Shown: positions 43,679-51,702 of the stretch, in pieces
How the letters are laid out: each line of letters opens with the position of its first letter
Position numbering within the stretch: position 1 is the stretch's first letter
Assembly: GCA_016235345.1 (NCBI GenBank)
Contig: JACRLG010000023.1
Coordinates: 62,001 to 126,000, forward strand
DNA length: 64,000 nt
Reading direction: 5' to 3'
Origin: Deltaproteobacteria bacterium
GTDB taxonomy: Bacteria > Desulfobacterota > Desulfobacteria > Desulfobacterales > Desulfatibacillaceae
Made by a program: the position numbers and the translations under genes
The notes under the pieces: model-generated
Database searches by the model: none
What the model was told of the DNA's origin: nothing
What the model saw: only the letters and a program-made list of their open reading frames with translations

Positions 43679-44836
43679 TTAGCTGGGCTTCTTTTTTCCA
43701 TAGAGCAGCATATCCGTCCAAAAGCATCCGCCGAAGCCGGTGGAGACGGCCATCTTGACGTCCGGCACCTGTCTTTTGTCGGCTTTCCCCATTATCTGCA
43801 TGGATGCTTCGGCGCAGCGGATGAGCCCGGTGGCTCCGATGGGGTTGCAGGCTATGACGCCGCCCGACGGGTTTATGGGAATCTCGCCGCCCATGTCGGT
43901 TGCCCCGCTCCAGATGTATTCGGTGCCCTTGCCACGCGGCACGATACCCATTGCCTCTATCCAGATTATGCCCGCGAAGGAATAGGGCTGGTAAAGTTCT
44001 ATGACGTCTATTTCCTTGCGCGGTTCTTTGATTCCGGCCTTGCCGAAAAGGTCCAGGGCCGCGTATTTCATGGAATCTATCTGGCCCAAGTTCACGTCGC
44101 CCACGTAGGTGTAAGTGTGGCGGTTGGCGGTTCCCCAAATCCAGGCCGGAGTCGGGCAGATTTTCTCCGCGCAGTCTTCGCTTGCCATGATGACCGCGCA
44201 GGCCCCGTCGGTGCGGGGGCAGACATCCAGAAGATGAATGGGGTCCGAGAGCATGGGGGACTCCAAAACGTCTTCTATTGTGATTTCCTTGTGAAGCTGG
44301 GCGTGGGGGTTGTTGCAGGCGTGGCGGCGGTCCCGGACCGAGACCCTGGCGGCGTCGCGGTCGGTAAGGCCGAACTCGGTCTTGTAGGCCATGCCCTCGG
44401 CGGCAAGGCCCGCTATGGCCCCGGCGAACACAAGCCTGTCCCAGATGGGGTCAAAGGCGGTGGTTATCGCGCCCGTTGTGTCGCTTTCGGAGTTCTTTTC
44501 CCAGCCGATGACCAGCACCTTGTCGAAAAGCCCGGAGGCCACCATGTGGTAGCCGCCTATGGCCAGCGTCGAGCCGGTTGTGCCGCCGGTGGTGAGCTTG
44601 ATTATGGGCCTCATCACGCCGCCGGAGCCTGCCACGCTCCAGCAGTCCACGTAGTTGATGCCCTCGAAATGGTCCATGTTGCCGATGACTATGGCGTCGA
44701 TGTCGCTTATTTTAAGCTCTGCGTCGCCAAGGGCCTTCTGTACCGCCTCGGCGATCAGCTCCTGGCCGGTGACGTCTGGCCGGTGGCTCTTGTGAATGGT
44801 CTGGCCGGTGCCGACTACGGCTACTCGTTTTCCCAT
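43679..44836 (-). CDS. Thiolase-superfamily protein lacking catalytic Cys and His (Ltp2-like?)
   Basis: 385 aa, SCP-x-type thiolase fold (RVAVVGTGQTIHKSHRP start, GGTTGSTLAIGGYHMVASG, IPINPSGGVIACNPIGATGLIRCAE). Aligned with the neighbouring thiolase, the nucleophile Cys is replaced by Thr (T83 region) and the GHP histidine by CNP. A Claisen thiolase reaction is therefore unlikely. A similar loss is known in the DUF35-bound aldolase Ltp2, which cleaves beta-hydroxy-acyl-CoAs; ELYQPYSFAGI provides tyrosines where Ltp2 uses tyrosines. A structural, non-catalytic subunit is the alternative. GGAGGGCCAG precedes the ATG. Confidence 0.8.
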   Translation of the reverse strand: MGKRVAVVGTGQTIHKSHRPDVTGQELIAEAVQKALGDAELKISDIDAIVIGNMDHFEGINYVDCWSVAGSGGVMRPIIKLTTGGTTGSTLAIGGYHMVASGLFDKVLVIGWEKNSESDTTGAITTAFDPIWDRLVFAGAIAGLAAEGMAYKTEFGLTDRDAARVSVRDRRHACNNPHAQLHKEITIEDVLESPMLSDPIHLLDVCPRTDGACAVIMASEDCAEKICPTPAWIWGTANRHTYTYVGDVNLGQIDSMKYAALDLFGKAGIKEPRKEIDVIELYQPYSFAGIIWIEAMGIVPRGKGTEYIWSGATDMGGEIPINPSGGVIACNPIGATGLIRCAEASMQIMGKADKRQVPDVKMAVSTGFGGCFWTDMLLYGKKKPS

Positions 44837-44845
44837 CTGGCCCTC

Positions 44846-45991
44846 CTACTTTTCGCTTTTGAGAACCCACACGCAGTGGGACTGGCCGCAAAGACCGTTG
44901 ACACCCTGAGCCACCGCCGTTTTGGCCTTTTTCGCCTGGACCGCGCCCGCCTCCCCCCTAAGCTGCCGCACGCATTCGGCCATGCGGATGAGGCCCGCCG
45001 CGATGACCGGATGACCCGAAAGAAGCCCGCCGGATGCGTTGACCGGAAGAGCGCCTGTTACATTGAAGCGCCCGCTTTTGAGATCGTCCCTGGCCTTTCC
45101 GGCTTCGGCAAGGCCAAGGCCCTCAAGCCACATAAGCTCCTGGTGGGTGAAGGCGTCGTAAACCTCGCAAAGATCAATCTGTTTGGCGGGGTCCGTGATT
45201 CCGGCCATGGCGTAGGCCTTTTTTGCGGCGACCTTAAGGCTCTTGGGGTCGCTTAGGTCGCGGTCGCCAAGGTGGTAGGCGTCCGAGCAGAAACTCACCC
45301 CCTTCACCCATACCGGCTTGGTTTTTGCTTTTTTGGCCCGGTCCTCGCGGGCCAGAATTATGGCGCAGGCCCCGTCCGACACCGGCGAGCAGTCCAGCTT
45401 GTGAAGGGGGTCGGCGATCATCTCGCTTTTCAGAACCTCATCCACCGTAATCTTTGCCGGAAGCTGGGCATAGGGGTTGTGGAGGGCGTTGCCGTGGTTT
45501 TTCACCGACACCCGCGCGAGGTCCTCGGAGGTCGTCCCGGTCCTGGCCATGTAGATGTTGGCCTGAAGCGCGGCGGCGGTTATCATGTCCATGCCTAAAG
45601 CCCGCTCGTAAACCGGGTCGAAGGCCGCGTTTGTGATGAGGCTTGAAACCGACTCGCTGCCCTTGGTGTGGGCCGTCACCAGGGTCGTGCCGTAAGAGCC
45701 CGAAAGTATGCGGGTGAGCCCGTAGAAGGCCCCGAAGGTGCCGTCGCCCTCCACGCAGGAGCAGTTCTTGTTGCGCACACCCGAAGCGTCGCCCACGGCC
45801 ATGCAGGAGATGGTGCGTCCGTCCCAGAAGTCGTTGGAGGTGGTGATGACGTTATCCACGTCGTCTATGGTGAGGCCAGCATCGTCAAGGGCTTTGTTCA
45901 CGGCCTCCCACACCATGTCGGCGAAGTTCTCCGAGACCTTGTTGGCCTCTATCCTCGTCATGCCCATGCCGACGATCGCTATGTTTTCCAT
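44846..45991 (-). CDS. Thiolase family protein (SCP-x type, catalytic Cys and His present)
   Basis: 381 aa. MENIAIVGMGMTRIEANK start, CMAVGDASGVRNKNCSCVEGDG with candidate nucleophile C79 (or C77), DGACAIILA, CEVYDAFTHQELMWLEGLGL and VNASGGLLSGHPVIAAGLIRMAE with the catalytic His in GHP. It should cleave or form 3-ketoacyl-CoAs, probably together with the DUF35 protein encoded just upstream. Start at 45991 has GGGGAGATTTCAT; a Met five codons earlier is less likely. Separated from the thiolase-like gene by 9 nt. Confidence 0.88.
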   Translation of the reverse strand: MENIAIVGMGMTRIEANKVSENFADMVWEAVNKALDDAGLTIDDVDNVITTSNDFWDGRTISCMAVGDASGVRNKNCSCVEGDGTFGAFYGLTRILSGSYGTTLVTAHTKGSESVSSLITNAAFDPVYERALGMDMITAAALQANIYMARTGTTSEDLARVSVKNHGNALHNPYAQLPAKITVDEVLKSEMIADPLHKLDCSPVSDGACAIILAREDRAKKAKTKPVWVKGVSFCSDAYHLGDRDLSDPKSLKVAAKKAYAMAGITDPAKQIDLCEVYDAFTHQELMWLEGLGLAEAGKARDDLKSGRFNVTGALPVNASGGLLSGHPVIAAGLIRMAECVRQLRGEAGAVQAKKAKTAVAQGVNGLCGQSHCVWVLKSEK

Positions 45992-46018
45992 ATGAAATCT
46001 CCCCATGGAGTCAAGGAA

Positions 46019-46483
46019 CTATGCCGGTTCAAAGTGGGCGATATCGAGTATCCCGCCCTTGGGGTCATCCGCGAACACGGGCTTTACCCTCATCCCGATT
46101 TTGACATCTTCGGGGGCGCAGCCGTCCAGGATGTGCAAAAAGGCGTTGTCGGCTCCGTCAAGGGCGATGAGGGCGAAAATCACCGGCACTTTTTTGGTTC
46201 CCAGCGCCGCCAGCTTCCGGCGGGCCACGGTGAAGCCCGTGACCGTCCCGCCTCCGGGCAGGGCCTTTTCGGCTATGGCGTCCCCGCCGCAGCCGGGGCA
46301 TGCCTTGCGGGGCGGCACGCTCACCGCGCCGCAGGCCTCGCAGCGGCCCGCAACGATGGATTTTTCCGCAAGGCGCGCGAAAAAGGCGGCGGCGGTGTCG
46401 CCCGCCCACCAGCTGTAGGGCACGTTGATCTTGCTCTGGTAAACCTGCGGGGCGACTTTCCCCAAGTCCTGGTCAATGTTCAT
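46019..46483 (-). CDS. DUF35 Zn-ribbon/OB-fold protein, first copy
   Basis: 154 aa. Zinc ribbon AGRCEACGAVSVPPRKACPGCGGD and OB-fold half (GTVTGFTVARRKLAALGTKKVPVIFALIALDGADNAFLHIL). First gene of the operon, upstream of the Cys-containing thiolase and likely its partner. AAAAGGAGCC precedes the ATG. The operon's mirror order (DUF35, thiolase, thiolase-like, DUF35) suggests two heteromeric enzymes. Confidence 0.88.
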   Translation of the reverse strand: MNIDQDLGKVAPQVYQSKINVPYSWWAGDTAAAFFARLAEKSIVAGRCEACGAVSVPPRKACPGCGGDAIAEKALPGGGTVTGFTVARRKLAALGTKKVPVIFALIALDGADNAFLHILDGCAPEDVKIGMRVKPVFADDPKGGILDIAHFEPA

Positions 46484-46577
46484 AGGGGCGGCTCCTTTTC
46501 CTGCAATGGTGGTGACGCGATTGTGAAAAAGATTTGCGAATGGTGCTTCAGGCCTACTATACTTGACCGATGGGTCT

Positions 46578-46606
46578 TATTAACCACGGGCGGGACTTGG
46601 GGTCAA
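46578..46606 (-). promoter_or_regulatory. Candidate promoter of the DUF35/thiolase operon
   Basis: On the minus strand TTGACC (46606-46601), 17 nt, TTAATA (46583-46578), 95 nt before the first DUF35 start. Confidence 0.5.
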
Positions 46607-46699
46607 GAATATTTTGAACTTGATTCAATAAGTAAAATCAGGTTCATTTTCCAAAAGAAATTCAGGCGCAGACCAAAACCATAAAGAAGGAAGACGGAA

Positions 46700-47491
46700 A
46701 TGAGCTACAGGGAAATAATTCTTGAAATCAAAAATGAGATCGCGGTTCTCACCCTAAACCGGCCGGACACCCGTAACGTCATTTCCAGCGCCGCCATGAT
46801 AGATGAAATCGTGGAGGCGCTTTCCGCCCTGGACCGCGACGAATCGGTGAAGGTATTGGTGCTCACAGGCGCGGGAAGCGCCTTTTCGGCGGGTGGAAAC
46901 GTGAAGGACATGGCCAATCGCCTTGGAATGTTCGCGGGCACGGCGGACGAAATAGCCGAGAAATACCGCCAGGGCATACAGCGCATCCCACGGGCCTTCT
47001 ACGGCTTCCACCTTCCCGTGATCGCCGCCGTCAACGGCCCGGCCATAGGCGCGGGCTGCGATCTTGCGTGCATGTGCGACATCCGCATAGCAGGCGAACG
47101 GGCCAGCTTCGGCGAAACCTTCGGCCTTCTGGGCCTTGTTCCGGGCGACGGCGGGGCCTTTTTCCTCCAGCGCATAATCGGCTTTTCAAGAGCATCCCTT
47201 CTCACTTACACCTGCCGGGTCATAGACGCCAAAACCGCCGAACGCATGGGCCTTGTGAGCGAGGTTGTGCCCTCCGCCGAGCTCATGAAGAGGGCGCTTT
47301 CCATCGCAAGCGAGATAACCCGCCAGCCCAGGCGCACACTTCGCATGACAAAAAGGCTGATGCAGCTTTCCCGCGAACGCGGCCTCCTGGACGTCCTGGA
47401 CCTCTCCGCCACCTTCCAGGGGGTCTGCCACCACCAGCCCGAACACGAAAAGGCGGTGAACCGCTTCCTTATAAAGGATCAGGAGAAGTGA
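46700..47491 (+). CDS. Enoyl-CoA hydratase/isomerase family protein
   Basis: 263 aa crotonase fold. Oxyanion-hole segments are SAFSAGGNVKDMANRLG and NGPAIGAGCDLACMCDIRIAGERASFGETF. The second catalytic Glu region reads LLGLVPGDGGAFFLQRIIGFSRA, with Asp/Gly where many hydratases have Glu, so hydratase versus isomerase or another crotonase reaction is unclear. It is divergent from the thiolase operon across a 216-nt AT-rich region, and together they may form one acyl-CoA degradation module. GAAGGAAGACGGAA precedes the ATG. Confidence 0.88.
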   Translation: MSYREIILEIKNEIAVLTLNRPDTRNVISSAAMIDEIVEALSALDRDESVKVLVLTGAGSAFSAGGNVKDMANRLGMFAGTADEIAEKYRQGIQRIPRAFYGFHLPVIAAVNGPAIGAGCDLACMCDIRIAGERASFGETFGLLGLVPGDGGAFFLQRIIGFSRASLLTYTCRVIDAKTAERMGLVSEVVPSAELMKRALSIASEITRQPRRTLRMTKRLMQLSRERGLLDVLDLSATFQGVCHHQPEHEKAVNRFLIKDQEK

Positions 47492-47550
47492 ACATTTAAA
47501 CTTCACTGAACGATTTTCGGTTGTGCGAAAGCGCATCGGAAGCGCCGTTT

Positions 47551-47584
47551 CTGTGAGCGCGGGCGTCGACGCCCGCGCTCACAG
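47551..47584. repeat. REP-type palindrome c (compact)
   Basis: CTGTGAGCGCGGGCGTC immediately followed by its perfect complement GACGCCCGCGCTCACAG, with no loop. A variant of the REP family with GTGAG instead of GGGAG. Confidence 0.85.
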
Positions 47585-47640
47585 GAAAAAGCCTCCCAAA
47601 AGCCCGCCCGAAAAAATTTTCCCCGCATATTTTTTCTAAT

Positions 47641-47707
47641 CCGAAAGTTTGATTTGAAATTAGGCCGAAAGTCTGATAGATTTTTTCCAAATGTAAGATT
47701 TTTTCCA
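47641..47707. promoter_or_regulatory. Paired direct repeats upstream of the LuxR-type gene
   Basis: CCGAAAGTTTGAT (47641-47653) and CCGAAAGTCTGAT (47664-47676), 23 bp apart, then AGATTTTTTCC (47678-47688 and 47697-47707), 19 bp apart. Helical phasing suggests protein-binding sites, perhaps for the adjacent regulator. Confidence 0.4.
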
Positions 47708-47806
47708 CTCATTGAGTTTCCTCCCAACGAACTTTTGCCCAAGGCGTGAAAGGTCTGGCGTTTTCTATCGCCGCCGCCCCTTGCGGTCCCGTCACGGAAG
47801 GCAGCC

Positions 47807-48496
47807 ATGCAGCAGCGAGACACCCGAAAAAAACCCGCCATGAAGCCCATCCCCGATGTCCTTGTGCACGTGGTGGGCGAAAACGAGCTTCAAAACGAGC
47901 TTCTGGGCTGGTACCTGGAAAACGAGGAAGGGCTCGCATGCACCCCCCAGGCCCAGTTTTCCGTCAGCGGAGACGGTGAGGCGGCCATCCACCTCATACT
48001 TTTCGACTGCCAGGGGGCGGACCCCGCCGAGCTCTGGAACTCCGTGGAAAAAATGGAGCGCGACAGCCCCTCGCTCTTTTTCGTGGCCATCTTCAACGCC
48101 AAAAACGACGACAACCTCACCCGCGAGGCGCTCGCCCGCAAGGCGCGCGGAATCTTCTACCGGGGAACCACCCTCTCGGCCCTGGTGAAGGGAATCGCGG
48201 CGATTCTCGAAGGCGAGCTGTGGTACTCCCGCGAGGTGCTCTCGCAATTCCTCATGGAGCCCAAGAGCCCCGGCGGCGCTCCCGGCGAGGGCGCGGACGA
48301 GCTGACCCTCCGGGAAAAGGAAATCCTCTTCAAAATCGCCGCCGGAGAGAGCAACAAGGAAATCGCCGACGCCCTTTTCATCAGCCTTCACACCGTTAAA
48401 AGCCACATCTACAACATCTACCGCAAGATAGGCGTGGAAAACCGAATGAGGGCGGCGCATTGGGTGGCCCGCCACTTGAAGGGGCAGGGGGGCTGA
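47807..48496 (+). CDS. LuxR/FixJ-type HTH transcriptional regulator
   Basis: 229 aa. C-terminal HTH: ADELTLREKEILFKIAAGESNKEIADALFISLHTVKSHIYNIYRKIGVENRMRAAHWV, a standard GerE/LuxR domain. The N-terminal half has a receiver-like alternation (LILFDCQGADPAELW, LFFVAIFNAKNDDN, ARGIFYRGTTLSALVKGIAAILEGELW) but the phosphoacceptor Asp/Lys set is not convincing, so it may be an atypical receiver as in CsgD. GGAAGG precedes the ATG. The end of the gene (GQGG-stop) lies in the arm of repeat copy 9. Confidence 0.85.
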   Translation: MQQRDTRKKPAMKPIPDVLVHVVGENELQNELLGWYLENEEGLACTPQAQFSVSGDGEAAIHLILFDCQGADPAELWNSVEKMERDSPSLFFVAIFNAKNDDNLTREALARKARGIFYRGTTLSALVKGIAAILEGELWYSREVLSQFLMEPKSPGGAPGEGADELTLREKEILFKIAAGESNKEIADALFISLHTVKSHIYNIYRKIGVENRMRAAHWVARHLKGQGG

Positions 48497-48608
48497 GGGC
48501 GCGATCTGCTGTGTCAGGCGTCACGGCGCTGTCCGCTACGTACGAGAAGTACGCTTGCTCCCGCGCCGTTCGCCTTCCTTGCATTTCATCGCTTTCAATC
48601 ACTCTGCC
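48483..48608 (+). repeat. Structured dispersed repeat, copy 9, overlapping a stop codon
   Basis: Left arm GGCAGGGGGGCTGAGGGCG (48483-48501) contains the LuxR-gene stop; right arm CGCTTTCAATCACTCTGCC (48590-48608). They pair over 19 positions with four G-U wobbles and two mismatches. Conserved blocks GCGATCTGCTGTGTC and TTGCATTTCATCG; inner stem ACGGCGC/GCGCCGT perfect. Confidence 0.85.
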
Positions 48609-48852
48609 CATGGTTGCGGTGAAAGAGAGGAAAGCCCCTGGGAGCGCGGGCGTCCCGCCGGCATCGGCGGCAAAAGCGGGCGGGACGCCCGCGCTCCCGG
48701 AGGTAAGCCGCCTGCCGCCGACTGCCGCCCGCCGACCAAGCGTAATCATTGACGAAAATTCCCGCAGATGATAATGTTTGAGGTTGGTGGCCTCGTGGCC
48801 GCCCTTTTCCCGTCACGCGAAACAATAATTCGACTTAAATTCAGGACACGTC
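48609..48852. other. Remainder of the gap before serS
   Basis: With copy 9, this completes the 356-nt gap from 48497. It contains REP element d, an AT-rich patch near 48765-48780 (GATGATAATGTTTGAGG) that may include a promoter, and the serS ribosome-binding site (CAGGACACGTC). No gene visible. Confidence 0.5.
48639..48700. repeat. REP-type palindrome d
   Basis: Arms 48639-48662 and 48676-48700, based on GGGAGCGCGGGC / GCCCGCGCTCCC, nearly perfect, with a 13-nt loop. It lies between the LuxR-type gene and serS, just after repeat copy 9. Confidence 0.85.
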
Positions 48853-50127
48853 ATGCTAGATCTGAAGCTGGTCCGGCAAAACCCGGACCTTGTTCAAAAA
48901 GCCCTGGAAAACCGGGGAAACAAGGGAAACCTGGAATCCTTCCTGGCCGCTGAGGAAAAACGGCGCGGGCTCCTGGCCCAGGTGGAGGATCTGCGCAACC
49001 AGCGCAACACCGCCTCCCAGACAATCGGAAAGATAATGAAATCCGGCGGCGACGCCAGGGACCTCCGGGAGCGCATGGCCGGGGTCTCCGATAAAATTAA
49101 GGAACTCGAAGCCGAGCTTGCGCCAGCCGAAGAGGCCGTGAGTTCAGCCCTTCTGGGGATTCCCAACATCCCCCACGAGTCGGTGCCGGTTGGGCTTGAC
49201 GAGCGCGACAACCCGGAGCGCCACAAGTGGGGAACTCCGCGCAGTTTCGACTTTACCCCCAAGGCCCATCATGAAATCGGCGAAGACCTTAAAATCCTCG
49301 ATTTCGAGCGGGCCGCGAAAATCGCCGGGGCGAGATTCCCTCTCTATTTTGGCGACGGCGCGCGCCTGGAGCGGGCCATAGTCTCCTTCATGCTGGACGT
49401 TCACACGGGTAAGCACGGCTACCTTGAGGCCCTTCCGCCGCTTCTGGTAAACTCCGCCTCCATGACCGGCACCGGGCAGCTTCCCAAGTTCGAGGAGGAC
49501 CTCTTTAAGATCGCCAATTGGGACCTTTATCTCATCCCCACCGCCGAGGTGCCCGTAACCAACATCCACAGGGGGGAGGTCCTTAACGAGGCCGACCTTC
49601 CCATAAAATACGCGGCATACACGCCCTGTTTCCGCAGCGAGGCCGGCTCCTACGGCAAGGATACCAAGGGGCTCATAAGACAGCACCAGTTCGACAAGGT
49701 GGAGATGGTGAAGTTCACCACCCCGGAGACAAGCTGGGACGAGCTTGAAAGCCTCCTTGAAAACGCCGAAACCATTTTACGGCTCCTGGAACTCCCGTAC
49801 CGGGTCATCACCCTGTGCACCGGCGACATGGGCTGTTCCTCCGCCAAGACCTACGACATCGAGGTGTGGTTCCCGGCCCAGAACTGCTATCGGGAGATTT
49901 CCTCCTGCTCCAATTTCACTGATTACCAGGCCCGCCGGGCCGACATCAGGTTTCGGCGGCCCGGAAAAAAAGGCACGGAGCTTGTCCACACCCTGAATGG
50001 CTCCGGGCTTGCGGTTGGGCGGACCTTCGCGGCCATTCTGGAAAACTGCCAGAACGAGGATGGCTCGGTCACCATACCCGTTGCCCTCAGGCAATACATG
50101 GGAGGAAAGGAGGTCATAGCGAGATGA
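48853..50127 (+). CDS. serS: Seryl-tRNA synthetase
   Basis: 424 aa, class II synthetase. Charges tRNA-Ser (and tRNA-Sec where present). N-terminal coiled-coil arm for the tRNA long variable loop ([20 protein letters not shown] ... [15 protein letters not shown]). Core motif 1 area [16 protein letters not shown], motif 2 [25 protein letters not shown], motif 3 [23 protein letters not shown] site upstream. It overlaps thrC by 4 nt. Confidence 0.97.
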   Translation: MLDLKLVRQNPDLVQKALENRGNKGNLESFLAAEEKRRGLLAQVEDLRNQRNTASQTIGKIMKSGGDARDLRERMAGVSDKIKELEAELAPAEEAVSSALLGIPNIPHESVPVGLDERDNPERHKWGTPRSFDFTPKAHHEIGEDLKILDFERAAKIAGARFPLYFGDGARLERAIVSFMLDVHTGKHGYLEALPPLLVNSASMTGTGQLPKFEEDLFKIANWDLYLIPTAEVPVTNIHRGEVLNEADLPIKYAAYTPCFRSEAGSYGKDTKGLIRQHQFDKVEMVKFTTPETSWDELESLLENAETILRLLELPYRVITLCTGDMGCSSAKTYDIEVWFPAQNCYREISSCSNFTDYQARRADIRFRRPGKKGTELVHTLNGSGLAVGRTFAAILENCQNEDGSVTIPVALRQYMGGKEVIAR

Positions 50128-51632
50128 GGATTGACGATTTTCCAAAAGACATCGCAGACCGCCTGATTCCGGCCCCGTCGGGCGGCATGGTTTACCGCTG
50201 CCTTTCATGCGAAAAGCTCCACGGAATAAACGAACTTCTCTATACCTGCCCCTCCTGCGGCGGGGTGCTTTTACTTGAAGACGCCGATTTTTCGCGCCTG
50301 AAAGCCACCCCCTCCAAAACCTGGAGGCGGATTTTCGATTTTCGCCGGATGCTGAACATTCCGGCATTAAAGGGCATCTATCGCTATCACGAGCTTATCG
50401 GCCCGGTGATCCCGCTCGATTCCGTGGTGTACCTGGGCGAGGGCCACACTCCCCTCGTCGAGGCCGCCCCTGTGTTGCAACAGGAATCGGGGATGCGCTT
50501 CTTCTACAAGAACGACGGCCAGAACCCGTCGGCCTCCTTCAAGGACCGGGGCATGGCCTCGGCTGTCAGCTACATCAATTATCTTCTCCGGTCGGGCCAG
50601 GCGGAGGAAATCCTGGCAGTCTGCGCTTCAACCGGAGACACGTCGGCGTCTGCGGCTCTCTACGCCAGCTTCCTGAACCCGAAAGTAAAGTCCGCCGTGC
50701 TTCTGCCCCACGGCAAGGTGACCCCGGAGCAGCTTTCCCAGCCCCTTGGCAGCGGGGCCAGGGTTTTCGAGATTCCGGGCGTATTCGACGATTGCATGAA
50801 GGTGGTGGAGCGGCTCGCCGAAACCTATCAGGTGGCGCTTCTGAATTCCAAGAACGCCTGGCGGATATTGGGCCAGGAGTCCTATTCATACGAAGTGGCC
50901 CAGGATTTTGACTGGGACGTAAAAGACCTCGCGGTGTTCGTGCCCATCGGAAACGCGGGCAACATAACCGCCGTAATGGCGGGCTTCCTTAAATTCCACG
51001 AGCTTGGCATCATCGAAACCCTGCCGAAGATTGTGGGGGTCCAGAGCCACCACGCCGACCCGGTTTTCCGCTATTACTCCGAGCCCGACCCGGCCCGCCG
51101 GAAATTCGCGCCGGTAACGGTACAGCCTTCGGCGGCCCAGGCCGCAATGATAGGGAATCCCGTTTCCATGCCACGGGTGATCAGGCTCGCAAACGCTTAT
51201 AACGAGCGTTCGGGCCTTGAAAACGTGAAGGTGGTCCAGGTGACCGAACAGCAGATAATGGACGGGATGCTCACGGTGAACCGTCGCGGCCACGTGGCCT
51301 GCACCCAGGGCGGCGAGTGCTACGCCGGAATGCTTGCGGCCCTCGAAAAGGGCGTGGTGACGGACGCCGAAACCGCCATTCTTGACGCCACGGCCCACGC
51401 CATAAAGTTTTCGGCGTTCCAGAGCATGTATTTTTCGGACTCCTTTCCGCCCGAATTCGGAGTGGTTCCGAAGCCGGAGCTTCAAAATCACCCGGAACTG
51501 GTTCACCCCGCCGATCTTGCGGAAGTGCCCGCTCCGGGCAAGCCCCTTTCGGGGGATGCCCTTGACCAATTCATTTCAAAAACCACCAGGGACGTCGCCA
51601 AGGCCCTCAAGCTGGGAAAAAGGGCGGGATAA
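50124..51632 (+). CDS. thrC: Threonine synthase
   Basis: 502 aa PLP enzyme making threonine from O-phosphohomoserine. The N-terminal zinc ribbon [24 protein letters not shown] (two CxxC) is typical of one ThrC subgroup. PLP lysine in [17 protein letters not shown], then [16 protein letters not shown] (phosphate/PLP cup) and [20 protein letters not shown] overlap with serS implies joint translation. Confidence 0.93.
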   Translation: MRIDDFPKDIADRLIPAPSGGMVYRCLSCEKLHGINELLYTCPSCGGVLLLEDADFSRLKATPSKTWRRIFDFRRMLNIPALKGIYRYHELIGPVIPLDSVVYLGEGHTPLVEAAPVLQQESGMRFFYKNDGQNPSASFKDRGMASAVSYINYLLRSGQAEEILAVCASTGDTSASAALYASFLNPKVKSAVLLPHGKVTPEQLSQPLGSGARVFEIPGVFDDCMKVVERLAETYQVALLNSKNAWRILGQESYSYEVAQDFDWDVKDLAVFVPIGNAGNITAVMAGFLKFHELGIIETLPKIVGVQSHHADPVFRYYSEPDPARRKFAPVTVQPSAAQAAMIGNPVSMPRVIRLANAYNERSGLENVKVVQVTEQQIMDGMLTVNRRGHVACTQGGECYAGMLAALEKGVVTDAETAILDATAHAIKFSAFQSMYFSDSFPPEFGVVPKPELQNHPELVHPADLAEVPAPGKPLSGDALDQFISKTTRDVAKALKLGKRAG

Positions 51633-51702
51633 GCGCCGGGCGCTTCCTCCATCCTTTCCCGGCGACCCCGCCGTAAAGGCCGAACTGCGCCATAAGGGCG
51701 GC

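Larger units (their letters stand above)
47492..47806. other. Gap with REP palindrome and direct repeats before the LuxR gene
   Basis: About 315 nt. Contents: REP element c (47551-47584), then an AT-rich stretch with the direct repeats at 47641-47707, then leader sequence. No gene seen. Confidence 0.6.

Noticed and set aside
43322-45256. 644-aa plus-strand reading frame
   Set aside because: It is antisense to the DUF35 and thiolase genes. Its translation is low-complexity Gly/Val/His-rich with no family features, a shadow of GC-rich codon bias.
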